Origin: Marchantia polymorpha subsp. ruderalis
Lineage: Eukaryota; Streptophyta; Marchantiopsida; Marchantiales; Marchantiaceae
Direction: 5' to 3'
NCBI GenBank assembly: GCA_037833965.1
Contig: AP031351.1
Location: 7,700,501-7,764,500 of the forward strand
Length of the DNA stretch: 64,000 nucleotides
Each line of letters starts with the position of its first letter. The stretch's first letter is position 1. Of the stretch, positions 19,707 to 30,625 are shown piece by piece. A model generated the notes under the pieces. It saw only the letters and a program-made list of their open reading frames with translations. It ran no database searches and was not told the DNA's origin. The translations under genes were made by a program, and so were the position numbers.

Positions 19707-22262
19707 CTATCTACCACTCGCAGCATCTGCGCGAAACCAAACTACTCTACTGCACTCAGCAGATCCGGTGCTGCGCCTCCTACGCGCCGGACTGCTCCGC
19801 TTACTGTCTCTACCTTGCCAGTCTTCCGACCGGCTGCGTAACCCCAGGCGTCGGAGCGCTGCAGTGACTTCCGACTGCAAGTGCGCCATAGTGTCGCGCG
19901 CACCCGACAAGAAAGTTTCTAATTTTCTCGCCACTCGCCGCCGACTCCGACTGTCACCTTCCGTCAAGGCCGCCGCCCGAAGCTCGAACTCCCGGAGTGT
20001 AACCCTCTCTTGAGCTGCCACCTCCCAATGGGTGTATCCGTTTAGACAACGAGTCACCCGTGCCGCCAACTCTCCTCGTGCCCTGCAGCTGCTCTCCACC
20101 TCTGCCAGCTGCATTTCTAATTCCGCACGTTGTGCCCTCAAATCCGAGCACTCGGTTTGCAAGTTGCGCAACAACTCCTCATCCTCCTTGCGGGCTCTTT
20201 GACTTTCTTCTAAGGCGCGCGTCTGGCGCGCAAGCTCGGCTGCTAGGACTTTGTTCTGTCTCCGCTCCTCCTGCAAGTCCGACTCGATCTTTGCCCGTAT
20301 TAGCTCGGCCTCCGCCTGACTCTTCGTCGCCGCATCCTCCTTCTGCTGCTGCAAGGCTTGGTATAGCTTCTGTGTGACCGCCAGGTGTTGTCGGAGGGCG
20401 GTGTTCCTATCCACATATACTCCGCACCTAGAGGCCCACCTTGCCACCTTGCTCCTCGTCCTTCGCCTGATTGTCTCCACATAAGACTGCGGTTTTAAGG
20501 CACTTGCGTATTTGGATGTCTTGCGATCCAGATATCGCAGGAGTGGAACTATCTGTTCGCACAGCACCCCTGTTGGCGTTTTCTGCACCGAATCCTCTTC
20601 TTGCTCTTCCGAGCTCGTCTCATCCTCAGTCTCGAGGATCTCAGTCGCCACCGAATCCCTTGGCGACTCCCTAGAACTGTGGCGCGCAGCAGCTTCCGCT
20701 GCGGCTGCTGCTCCACTGCCTGCTAAAATATCCAGGGCAGTGGGAGATCCCACTGCTTGAGCCCCTGTTCCGGCTTGATCTTCGGTTTGTGAAGGGGTCG
20801 ACGCCGCAGTGACTTTTGTCACTCTTGATCCGCCCGCTTCTGCTGCCTGTCCTTCCGGCGCAATCTGCGCGGAAGGTGTCCTTGCTGAAGGTGCGTCCGC
20901 CGAAGGCGTCCGCACACTCGTCGTTGGCCCCATCCGTCTCGCAGTCGGCGAATCCGGCTGACTCTCTGTTGTCCGACTCGCAGTCGGCCGACCAGCAGTT
21001 GTCCGACTGGGAGTCGGATACACCCTGCGCGTCTTGACTCCACTTGGCCTGCTTGCTGGTGGCGTTCTTCCAGAAGTGCCTTCCGCCGAAGACGACCCTC
21101 TGAGGATTGTTGGCTCGTCAGCCAAACTCTCTTCTGCTTCCGGCCTGCTGTCCGGTTCAACGCGCCGTTCAGTTGGCCTTCCTTCCGCTTGTCGACCTTC
21201 AGTCATCCGACTCGCAGTCGGCCGGTCGTCAGTCCGTCCATCTCCTCCCGAAGGTCGTGGTGCCTTCTGTGCAGAGGGTTCTGCCGTCTTCCCTAGGACC
21301 TGAGCGATTATCTCTTCCTGTGTGAGATTCCGCCGGGTCGGAGTTCGCCTGGTCTCCTCAGTAACAGTTGGCATTTTGCGTGCCCTCTGTTTTGGTCGAC
21401 TGTGAGGCTCGGGGGTGAGCCGACCACGAGTCGGCGCAGCTGGCACTTCCGGCTGCCTGTCCTCAGGTCTCTCATCCCACTTCCGCTTGCGCGGAATGCG
21501 CTCACTTCGACGTTCTTCTGCTGCTCTGGCTGGAGCCGGAGCCGGAGGCGTACTGGCAGGTTCCTCGTCCGGATCCGTGTCTACTTCGGCCTCCCTCGAA
21601 TATCTACCTGGATAAGTCCGGGTCAGCTGCGGAAACCGAGTTTTCTCAGCATTCGTCAAACATCCCATCGCCCGGTAAAACACGATTAAGTAAGGCGATA
21701 GATGATTGAGCGTTCCTCCCCTCTCTTCTTGCGCATGTTGGCGCGTCACCTTCCACAGGAGCCGTGCCCAATGCACCGGAGCTCCTGACAACACTAGCTC
21801 CACGAATTCTACCTGCCAACCATGCATGTAAGCGGTCTTGGTCGGCTGCAATATCTGCAGCAATGCCGTCGCGACATTTCTCCGCAATCGATCCTTGTAA
21901 TCCCGTGTCCGGAAACCGTTCTTGGGATGTCTAGCTACCTTGAAGAGCTCATTGTAAGAGACTTCTTCCTCCTGGGACACTTTCACGCTGTCGGCCTCGA
22001 AGAGGAGATCTCCTTCCTCGCCGGCACACCTGCCCAACACCTGCGCCCAATTGCAAATGTCCCATCTCTCTGGGTGTGGGCGAAATCCGCGAGAAGGCTT
22101 GTGTCTCTCTTGCAGATACTCGCGCACCATCTCCGGACATGTCCAATTCCACCCCCAGAGGAGAAAATCGAGCTTCAGCCTCGACAGCACATCTTGAAAT
22201 GCGCGTAGACCGATCTGTGGCACCCTGAGTGGAGACACTTGCAGCTGGGGAACCTTCGACAT
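19707..22262 (-). CDS. LTR-encoded coiled-coil protein of family A (A3 copy), intact
   Basis: 851 codons from ATG 22262 (MSKVPQLQVS), with no internal stop. The architecture is the same as in A1: an N-terminal domain of about 215 residues, a basic Pro/Ser/Thr linker with repeated SRPT/TASR units, and a coiled coil from about residue 575. The C-terminal block is RLGLRSRSEDWQGRDS. The frame stays open upstream to 22352, but without an ATG. The host element is a solo LTR, so any expression must come from flanking transcription or a U3-internal promoter, because the LTR TATA box lies downstream of the gene. Function unknown. It could act on element RNA or DNA, or on its assembly, but this is speculation. 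Confidence 0.75.
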   Translation of the reverse strand: MSKVPQLQVSPLRVPQIGLRAFQDVLSRLKLDFLLWGWNWTCPEMVREYLQERHKPSRGFRPHPERWDICNWAQVLGRCAGEEGDLLFEADSVKVSQEEEVSYNELFKVARHPKNGFRTRDYKDRLRRNVATALLQILQPTKTAYMHGWQVEFVELVLSGAPVHWARLLWKVTRQHAQEERGGTLNHLSPYLIVFYRAMGCLTNAEKTRFPQLTRTYPGRYSREAEVDTDPDEEPASTPPAPAPARAAEERRSERIPRKRKWDERPEDRQPEVPAAPTRGRLTPEPHSRPKQRARKMPTVTEETRRTPTRRNLTQEEIIAQVLGKTAEPSAQKAPRPSGGDGRTDDRPTASRMTEGRQAEGRPTERRVEPDSRPEAEESLADEPTILRGSSSAEGTSGRTPPASRPSGVKTRRVYPTPSRTTAGRPTASRTTESQPDSPTARRMGPTTSVRTPSADAPSARTPSAQIAPEGQAAEAGGSRVTKVTAASTPSQTEDQAGTGAQAVGSPTALDILAGSGAAAAAEAAARHSSRESPRDSVATEILETEDETSSEEQEEDSVQKTPTGVLCEQIVPLLRYLDRKTSKYASALKPQSYVETIRRRTRSKVARWASRCGVYVDRNTALRQHLAVTQKLYQALQQQKEDAATKSQAEAELIRAKIESDLQEERRQNKVLAAELARQTRALEESQRARKEDEELLRNLQTECSDLRAQRAELEMQLAEVESSCRARGELAARVTRCLNGYTHWEVAAQERVTLREFELRAAALTEGDSRSRRRVARKLETFLSGARDTMAHLQSEVTAALRRLGLRSRSEDWQGRDSKRSSPARRRRSTGSAECSRVVWFRADAASGR

Positions 22263-23616
22263 TGCGTTGCCTGCACACACAAACGTTCTCCCTTTCGCTC
22301 GCTCTCTCACACTCGCGACTGCGCGTCGGTCACTCAAGCACTGACGGCTCACTCTCTCTGCGCTCGTTCAAGATCGCTACTCCCAATTCTTTCAAGGTCC
22401 GCCAAGCTCCTTGCGCAACTCGTCTCCGCACTCTCTACTCTCACTGCAGGTCGCTCCGCCCTTGCGCGTAATCTTGGAACTGGAAATTGCAAAGTCAAGA
22501 ATGAGAGAATGAGACTGGAGCGCAGTCTTTTCTTCTCCGATTTCAAGAACGTCCAACGTTCTTACTGGTTGCAACGTACGCAGCCGGCTATACGGCTTAA
22601 CGGTTCGCCCTTTGCATGCGCGAATTCACGTCTCCGCATTGCGCGCATTCGCATGCTTAAACGTTGAATTCTCCCGCCGCCACCACCTTCCGGACTCGAG
22701 TCCGCTGCAGGGTATACGTCGGCCCTGTTGTCTTTTCCTAACCCGCCCTTCTCCGGAGGCGTGTCGCCGCTGGTGCGTCCATTATCCGTCGGCGCCTTGC
22801 TGGAGGCGCACATCCAGTCGGATCGAATTACGCCGGCGCGCAGTCGTACCGCCTATTTTGTCCTTTATGCCTCGTCCGTTGCTGCCGGCGCATGTCCGCC
22901 AGCGCAACTCATGCCAGCGCATCCGACTGTCAGCGCCACGTCGGAGACGTACATCCGACCGGCGCTTTCCTTCCATGAACAGCCGCCAAAGGCGCTTCCG
23001 ACTCTGAATTGGTTTCCTCCTATGAGCGCGTGATTCCGCCGACGGCGCATCGCCGGGGGCGTACGGGAATCCTTTCCGGCTGTGAACCCTAGCGCGAACG
23101 GCGCATGTCCGGCTATGAGTTTTCCGACGCTCATAACTTCTCCATTCCTGATCCATCTCCGACGCTCTTGGACTCGTTAGAACGAGCGTCCCGCGCTCTT
23201 TCTAAGGCAACTTCAACCAACTGGATCTACCGTGTATCCCGATTGTTATGAAGGTTTTCCCTTTCCGCGCTAGCGGCGCTTCGCCGAAGGCGCACTCATG
23301 GTCGGATGCCTTTAGGGGTCCGGGCCCTTCTCCTGACGTCTTTAGCAAAACCTACTCCTGAGGTGTCTGCGCCGGAAGCGTAGCTTCCTTATACGCTAGA
23401 GGCGCGTGAGTAGAGACACCTCAAAAAGGAGCTTTTGCCGAAGGCGCCGAAGACGTTGGCGTTGGTACATCCGACTACGTGATTCTTTGTGCCCTCGTGA
23501 CGATCTCATCAATCCACTCTATTTAGCGTACCCTTCTCTAGCTACAAACACTGCTTTGGTACTAGTTTTCTAAAATTGTTTAAATTCTGCAAAAAAACAA
23601 AAAGTGTGTTACCACA

Positions 23617-23621
23617 GACAG
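23617..23621. repeat. Right target-site duplication of A3 (GACAG)
   Basis: Second GACAG, directly after the A3 terminus TTACCACA. Confidence 0.93.
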
Positions 23622-25141
23622 CTTGGCGCGTAATGTTCCATGTCTCCGCAGTTGTAGCAACCATCGAATTGTGGTCGAGGTCGGTTGTGATTGCCTGGAG
23701 GTGCCATGCGTCTTGGTGGGAGTGTACCCGCCATTTCCCTTGGAACAAAGCGCGGTATATGCACCGGTGGGTTCGGAGTTGTAGCTGGAGCTGTTTGTAC
23801 CGAGTAGGCGGTGTCCTCAACCTGCTCAGCATAATACATGGGCGGCTCAGCATAATACATGGGATTCTCCCACTGCGGTGCCCATTCGACCGCATTCACT
23901 GGGTAAGATGGCCGCGCGGACATACACTCTGTGTTGGCATGTCCCACCTGTCCGCACGTAGTACACCAGAGATTCGCTCGTTGTCTCGCAGGTGATTTAC
24001 GTCGGTCTTGGCCTCCCACTACATGAACTTTCAGGTCCGCAAAATTCTTCACCAGGTTGTCTACCTTGGCTGCGATGTCCCCTTGAGTCTTCACTGGGAT
24101 TCCCTTACCTCGATCCTTCTTCTTGATCGTACTGCGTTTCTTCTTCCGTCTTTCTTCTTCTGAAGATGACGAGTCCTCTTCCTCTTCCGAGGAAGAACTT
24201 GATTCGGAGGAGCTTGATTCTTCTGTCGAGGAAGGCGAGTTCCTTCTCTTCCGACGTCCGCCTTGCGACTTCTTCTTCGTCGACCGTCGGTCGCGTCTTC
24301 GAGTGTCAAGGGTTGACGTCTCAAAGGTCTCCGCGGAAGCTATCACATCTTGGATTGTGTCAGTCTTGCCTCTCCTACAGAAGGTCTCCATTTCTCTTGA
24401 GAGCCCTGTCACATACCAATCCACTGCTTGTTGTACCGAATATGGTTCTCCTGGGCCTGTCTTCGGAATTCGATCTAGAAGGTCTTGAAATCTCTCAGTA
24501 TAGTCTCGAAGATTCTCCTTCCGCTCGCGTCGAAGATTTCGAAGCCGGGTCAGTACTCGACTGTCATATCCGAGTTCGCGAAACCGCCTCAGAAACTTTT
24601 CCTTGAGCTGAGCCCAGGTCCGGATGCCAGTGGGGTCGGTGCTCTCATGGTTGTACCAGCTACGCGCTCGTCTGCGTAGCAGGCTAGGAAAGATTCGCAG
24701 TCTGTCTTCATCACTGGTCTCACGATTGGCGATGGAGACAGACTCGAAGAGCTTTATGTATGAATCTGCATCATCGTCGTCGCCCGTTCCCGTGTATCTT
24801 GGATACGAATGTTTGGTGGTAGGTTGGGAAAACACCTGGCGGAGATTGGCTTGATGGTCTGCCATCGGTGATCCTGTCGACGGACTGATCCTAGGTTGGC
24901 CAAACTCAGGAAGAGTTTCTGTCGGAGGAATGTCCAATAGAACTGTTAGCTCAATGCTCTCGGTAGGTGAACTGGAACGCCTTTGTCTTCCAGTAGTCGG
25001 TGATGGCGATCTTTCTGCAGAGTCCTCACCGGGAGTCTTCTTTTTAGTTCGCCGTTTTGTTTCCACGGCTTTTTCTGAATCTCGACAGAGTTTCCGTGTG
25101 GCTCTCGCACTCAGGTTTCCCACACTATCGCTCGTCGACAT
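23617..25141 (-). CDS. gag: gag (5' part), interrupted by A3
   Basis: It starts at ATG 25141 (MSTSDSVGNL) shortly after the primer-binding site. Residues about 110-280 match the retrotransposon gag domain of plant Ty3 elements (DSYIKLFESV, RARSWYNHES, LREYTER-type block LRDYTERFQD). A basic and Ser/Glu-rich stretch follows, then a CCHC knuckle (CTTCGQVGHANTEC) and the beginning of another (CYNCGDMEHYAPSC). There the A3 insertion ends the native frame, and the present frame runs only into A3 and stops after two more residues. Gag forms the particle and binds the RNA. Confidence 0.88.
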
Positions 25142-25184
25142 TCACCGAGCATTGCTGCTCAAGTATTCTGGTGTTGACGCACTG

Positions 25185-25202
25185 TCCCCGGCCGCGGCGC
25201 CA
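25185..25202 (-). other. Primer-binding site, tRNA-Asp type
   Basis: The minus strand reads TGGCGCCGCGGCCGGGGA. It matches the complement of the plant tRNA-Asp 3' end (TGGCGCCGTTGCCGGGGA, from general knowledge) at 16 of 18 bases. It lies 22 bases inside the 5' LTR, the place expected for minus-strand priming. Confidence 0.8.
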
Positions 25203-26136
25203 AAAAGAAGTTGTCGGCTCCTTATGTAATAATCCACCAAAGGCTAAAACTGCAGTATGGTGGTAAAAAGATCGAACCCACAGGGACAAAGGCAACACAC
25301 AGAGTAAAAGTGTCACGTTTAACAGACTTTTGTAGAGTTTGAATTCTAGGCGACTGTCACTCCCAGAAATACTGTAGTGCTCGACTCGGAGGCTCGACTC
25401 GGAGGAGGATCTCGACTCGGAGGATGCTCGGAGGATGCACGGTACAGCGTGGTCACTCAACACACACACACACCTGAAACTGGCAAAAAGCACAACTCGG
25501 AGGTCGGTCAGGACCTCCGCTTCGGATTTCAGGAGGAAAGTGTCTCAAAAGTTCACTCAGAGGTTCTGCAGGTAGTGCCTCCCACTCCGGCTTTTACTGC
25601 CCTTCCGCCAGGAACTAGCGGAGGGTACCCGGATTGGACTTCCCACTTCGGAACGAAGCCTCTTCATACGCCGTGGACGTCACCCTCGACTATCACACCA
25701 AACGCAGGGAGTGCAGACCCGACTGAGAACTTACTGAAACACGATCCAGTAACACACACACAACCTGAATTACAAACCAAGGTTTACACGAAGTAATAAA
25801 ACTTCACATTGGCATTCAGGGGAAACTTCCCGTAGGAGTACAATCAGGATATGTCACTCGAAGGAGTAAGGGGGAACTGTTCAAGTCTCTAACTCGCAGC
25901 CGGCTCTGAGCATCAGAAATCACCCGCAGGTGCAGATCCGCACTACTCAAGTCTCTAACCGGGTACTAGCTCTGAACATTCAGCCGAAGGCCTTCAACTA
26001 CAACATACGGTAACTTCGCTATGCTGCAGCTTCTCTACGTGGTGCCAGGACCAAAATGCACAAACACGCCAAGAAAGTGAGTTCCTGATCTGCACTTCCG
26101 AAACTGGAAGAGTCCCAAGGCAAAACGCCTTGATCT

Positions 26137-26144
26137 ACTTTATA
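26137..26144 (-). promoter_or_regulatory. TATA box of 5' LTR A4
   Basis: TATAAAGT on the minus strand with the covarying hairpin after it. In the 5' LTR this is the promoter expected to start the genomic RNA towards gag. Confidence 0.7.
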
Positions 26145-26177
26145 CCCTCAAAAGATCCTAACTAGCACTACGCTATC

Positions 26178-28733
26178 CTATCTACTACTCGCAGCATCTG
26201 CGCGAAACCAAACTACTCTACTGCACTCGGCAGATCCGGTGCTGCGCCTCCTGCGCGCCGGACTGCTCCGCTTACTGTCTCTACCTTGCCAGTCTTCCGA
26301 CCGGCTGCGTAACCCCAGGCGTCGGAGCGCTGTGGTGACTTCCGACTGCAAGTGCGCCATAGTGTCGCGCGCACCCGACAAGAAGGTTTCTAATTTTCTC
26401 GCCACTCGCCGCCGACTCCGACTGTCACCCTCCGTCAGTGCCGCCGCCCGAAGCTCGAACTCCGTGAGTGTGATCCTCTCTTGAGCTGCCACCTCCCAAT
26501 GGGCGTATCTTTTTAGACAATGAGTCACCTGTGTCGCCAACTCTCCTCGCGCCCTGCAGCTGCTCTCCACCTCTGCCAGCTGCATTTCTGCTTCCGCACG
26601 TTGTGCCCTCAAATCCGAGCACTCGGATTGCAAGTTGCGCAACAACTCCTCATCCTCCTTGCGGGCTCTTTGACTTTCTTCTAAGGCGCGCGTCTGGCGC
26701 GCAAGCTCGGCTGCTAGGACTTGGTTCTGTCTCCGCTCCTCCTGCAATTCCGACTCGATCTTTGCCCGTATTAGCTCGGCATCCGCCTGACTTTTCGTCG
26801 CCGCATCCTCCCTCTGCTGCTGCAAGGCTTGGTATAGCTTCTGTGTGACCGCCAGGTGTTGTCGGAGGGCGGTGTTCCTATCCACATATACTCCGCACCT
26901 AGAGGCCCACTTTGCCACCTTGCTCCTCGTCCTTCGCCTGATAGTCTCCACATAAGACTGCGGTTTTAAAGCACTTGCGTATTTGGATGTCTTGCGATCC
27001 AGATATCGCAGGAGTGGAACTATTTGTTCGCATAGCACCCCTGTTGGCGTTTTCTGTACCGAATCCGCTTCCTGTTCTTCCGAGCTCGTCTCATCCTCAG
27101 TCTCGAGGATTTCAGTCGCCACCGAATCCCTTGGCGACTCCCTGGAACTGTGGCGCGCAGCAGCTTCCGCTGCGACTGCCGCTCCACTGCCTGCTAAAAT
27201 ATCCAGGGCAGTGGGAGATCCCACTGCTTGAGCCCCTGTTCCGGCTCGATCTTCGGTTTCCGAAGGGGTCGACGCCGCAGTGACTCTTGTCACTCTTGCA
27301 CCGCCCGCTTCTGCTGCCTGTCCTTCCGGCGCAATCTGCGCGGAAGGTGTCCTTGCTGAAGGTGCGTCCGCCGATGGCGTCCGCACACTCGTCGTTGGCC
27401 CCATCCGTCTCGCAGTCGGCGAATCCGGCCGACTCTCTGTTGTCCGACTCGCAGTCGGCCGACCAGCAGTTGTCCGACTGGGAGTCGGATACACCCTGCG
27501 CGTCTTGACTCCACTTGGCCTGCTTGCTGGTGGCGTTTTCCCAGAAGTGCCTTCCGCCGAAGGCGACCCTCTGAGGGTTGTTGGCTCGTCAGCCAAACTT
27601 TCTTCTGCTTCCGGCCTGCTGTCCGGTTCAACGCGCCGTTAAGTTGGCCTTCCTTCCGCTTGTCGGCCTTCAGTCATCCGACTCGCAGCCGGCCGACTGT
27701 CAGTCCGTCCATCTCCTCCCGAAGGCCGTGGTGCCTTCTGTGCAGAGGTATCTTCCGTCTTCCCTAAAATCTGAGCGATTATCTCCTCCTGTGTGAGATT
27801 CCGCCGGGTCGGAGTTCGCCCGGTCTCCTTAGTACCAGTTGGCATTTTGCGTGCCCTCTGTTTTGGTCGACTGTGAGGCTCGGGGGTGGGCCGACCACGA
27901 GTCGGCGCAGCTGGCACTTCTGGCTGCCTGTCCTCAGGTCCCTCATCCCACTTCCGCTTTCGCGGAATGCGCTCACTTCGACGTTCTTCTGCTGCTCTTG
28001 CTGGAGCCGGAGCCGGAGGCGTACTGGCAGGTTCCTCGTCCGGATCCGTGTCTACTTCGGCCTCCCTCGAATATCTACCTGGATAGTTCCGGGTCAGCTG
28101 CGGAAACCGTGTTTTCTCAGCATTTGTCAAACATCCCATCGCCCGATAAAACACGATCAAGTAAGGCGAGAGATGATTGAGGGTTCCTCCTTTCTCTTCT
28201 TGCGCATGTTGGCGCGTCACCTTCCACAGGAGCCGTGCCCAATGCACTGGAGCTCCTGACAACACTAGCTCCACAAATTCTACCTGCCAACCATGCATGT
28301 AAGCGGTCTTGGTCGGCTGCAATATCTGCAGCAATGCAGTCGCGACATTTCTCCGCAATCGATCTTTGTAATCCCGTGTCCGGAAACCGTTCTTGGGATG
28401 CCTGGCAACTTTGAAGAGCTCATTGTAAGAGACTTCTTCCTCCTGGGACACCTTCACGCTATCGGCCTCGAAGAGGAGGTCCCCTTCCTCGCCGGCACAC
28501 CTGCCCAACACCTGCGCCCAGTTGCAAATGTCCCATCTCTCTGGGTGTGGGCGGAATCCGCGAGAGGGCTTGTGTCTCTCCTGCAGATACTCGCGCACCA
28601 TCTCCGAACATGTCCAGTTCCACCCCCATAGGAGAAAATCAAGCTTCAGCCTCAGCAGCACATCTTGAAATGCGCTTAGACCGATCTGCGGCACCCTGAG
28701 TGGAGACACTCGCAGCTGGGGAACCTTCGACAT
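26178..28733 (-). pseudogene. LTR gene of A4, interrupted by the same TAA as A2
   Basis: Frame from ATG 28733, collinear with the A2 copy. The TAA at 27639-27641 corresponds to 12106-12108. The two halves are open and motif-complete. Having the stop in both LTRs means it was already present in the RNA that was reverse transcribed, since both LTRs derive from one template. Confidence 0.8.
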
Positions 28734-30093
28734 TGCGTTGCCTGCACACACAAACGTTCTCCCTTTCGCTCGCTCTCTCACAATCGCCACTGCGCGTCGG
28801 CCGCTCAAGCACTGACTGCTCACTCTCTCTGCGCTCAAGCTCAAGATCGCTACTCGCAATTCTCTCCAAGGTCTGCCAAGATCCTTGCGCAACTCGTCTC
28901 CGCACTCTCTCCCCTCACTGCAGGTCGCTCCGCTCTTGCGCGTAATCTTGGAAACTGGAAATCGCAAAATCAAGAATGAGAGAATGAGACTGGAGCGCAG
29001 TCTTTTCTTCTCCGATTTCAAGAACGTCCAACGTTCTTACTGGTTACAACGCACGCAGCCGGCTATACGGCCTAACGGTTCGCCCTTTGCATGCGCGAAT
29101 TCACGTCTCCGCACTGCGCGCATTCGCATGCGTAAATGTTAAATTCTCCCGCCGCCGCCACCTTCCGGACTCGAGTCCGCTGCAGGGTATACGTCGGCCC
29201 TGTTGTCTTTTCCTAACCCGTCCCTCACCGGAGGCGTGTCGCCGCTGGTGCGTTCATTATCCGTCGGCGCCTTGCTGGAGGCGCACATCTAGTCGGAGCG
29301 AATTACGCCGGCGCGCAGTCGTGCCGCTTATTTTGTCCTTTATGTCTTGTCCGTTGCTGCCGGCGCATATCCGCCAGCGCAATTCATGCTAGCGCATCCG
29401 GCCGTCAGCGCCACGTCGGAGGCGTACATCCGACCGGCGCTTTCCTTCCATGAACAGCCGCCAAAGGCGCTTCCGACTCTGAGTTGGTTTCCTCCTATGA
29501 GCGCGTGATTCCGCCGAAGGCGCATCGCCGAGAGCGTACGGGAATCCTTTCCGGCTGTGAACCCTAGCGCGAACGGCGCATGTCCGGCTACGAGTTTTCC
29601 GACGCTCATAACTTCTCCGTCCCTGATCCATCTCCGACGCTCTTGGGCTCGTTAGAACAAGCGCCTCGAGCTCTTTCTAATGCGTTTTCAACCAACTAGA
29701 TCTACCGTGTATCCCGATCGTTATGAAGGTTTTCCCTTTCCGCGCTAGCTGCGCTTCGCCGAAGGCGCACTCATGGTCGGACGCCTTTAGAGGTCCGGGC
29801 CCTTCTCCTGACGTCTTTAGCAAAACCTCCTCCTGAGGTGTCTGCGCCGGAAGCGTAGCTTCCTTATACGCTAGAGGCGCGTGAGTAGAGACACCTCAGA
29901 AAAGGAGCTTTTGCCGAAGGCGCCGAAGACATTGGCGTTGGTACATCCGACTACGTGATTCTTTGTGTCCTCGTGACGATCTTATCAATCCACTCTATTT
30001 AACGTACCCTTTTCTAACTACAAACACTGCTTCGGTACTAGTTTTCTAAAATTGTTTAAATTCTGCAAAAAAAACAAAAAGTGTGTTACCACA

Positions 30094-30625
30094 GAGGCGA
30101 AGCACAGGTTCTGCGGAGTGTAGTGTAGCGTGGTTCCGTGCAGGCGCATAGCATAGTGCAGAGTAGTGTTAGTTAGGACTTAGAAGGTATAAAGTAGTTC
30201 AAGGCGTTTTGCCTTGGGATCTTTCCCAACATCAGAAGTGTAGATCAGGAATTCATTTTCTCTGCGTGTTTGTGTCCTTAATTCTGTCACCACGCAAGAG
30301 GAGCTACAACTTGGCGTTCCGCATTTTGTAGCTGAAGGCCTTCGGCCAAATGTTCAGAGCTAGTACATTGGTTAGAGACTTGAGTAGTTTGGATTTACAC
30401 CTGCGGGTGATTGCCGATGCTAAGAGCCAGTGACTAGTTAGATACTTGAATAAGTTTCGCCCCTACACCTTCGAGTGTTTGTTCCTGATTGTACTCCTTC
30501 GGGATTTTTCCCCTGAATGCCAAAGTGAAGTTTTGCTACTTCGTGTAAGCCTTGGTTGTAAATTCAGGTTACGCTGCAGCATGTGCCTTTGGGGTAACCC
30601 CTGTAGTATTTCTGGGAATGACAAG
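30094..30625 (+). mobile_element. B0 LTR, middle segment (gene end, TATA, R region)
   Basis: It begins with GAGGC (30094-30098, right duplication of the complete element) and continues the B0 sequence with GAAGCACAGGTTC, matching B2 at about 34943. It contains TATAAAGTAG at 30188-30197 and the hairpin CAAGGC-GTTTT-GCCTTG. It ends with ACAAG at 30621-30625, where B2 was inserted. No gene starts here. Confidence 0.85.
30621..30625. repeat. Left target-site duplication of B2 (ACAAG)
   Basis: ACAAG abuts the B2 start TGTGGTACC and recurs at 36009-36013. B2 itself and B1 show an uninterrupted ACAAGTGCCT at the equivalent place. Confidence 0.93.

Larger units (their letters stand above)
18748..23616 (-). 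mobile_element. Solo LTR A3 (family A) nested in gag
   Basis: 4869 bp, the same length as A2 and A4, with the same termini and its own 5-bp duplication GACAG. It has no internal region. It differs from A2 and A4 by more substitutions than they differ from each other, so it came from another family member after the host element had inserted. It carries a complete LTR gene. Confidence 0.92.
9692..30093 (-). mobile_element. Complete Ty3-type LTR retrotransposon with LTR-borne gene
   Basis: The element is 20,402 bp, or about 15.5 kb without the nested solo LTR A3. Its order on the minus strand is 5' LTR A4 (30093-25225), primer site like tRNA-Asp (25202-25185), gag, protease, RT, RNase H, integrase, polypurine tract (14575-14561) and 3' LTR A2 (14560-9692). 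Both LTRs are exactly 4869 bp and differ by about two dozen substitutions that I could count by eye, so the insertion is young. There is no chromodomain after the integrase. With the tRNA-Asp-type primer site this places it near the non-chromovirus Tat/Athila side of Ty3 elements (inference). RT has a changed catalytic residue and gag is interrupted, so this copy is unlikely to be autonomous now. Confidence 0.92.
25225..30093 (-). repeat. 5' LTR (A4) of the complete retrotransposon
   Basis: 4869 bp, equal in length to A2, with the same termini (one C-to-T change in TGTAATAAT). I counted at least 22 single-base differences from A2 and no indel. Its right edge is followed by GAGGC. Confidence 0.92.
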
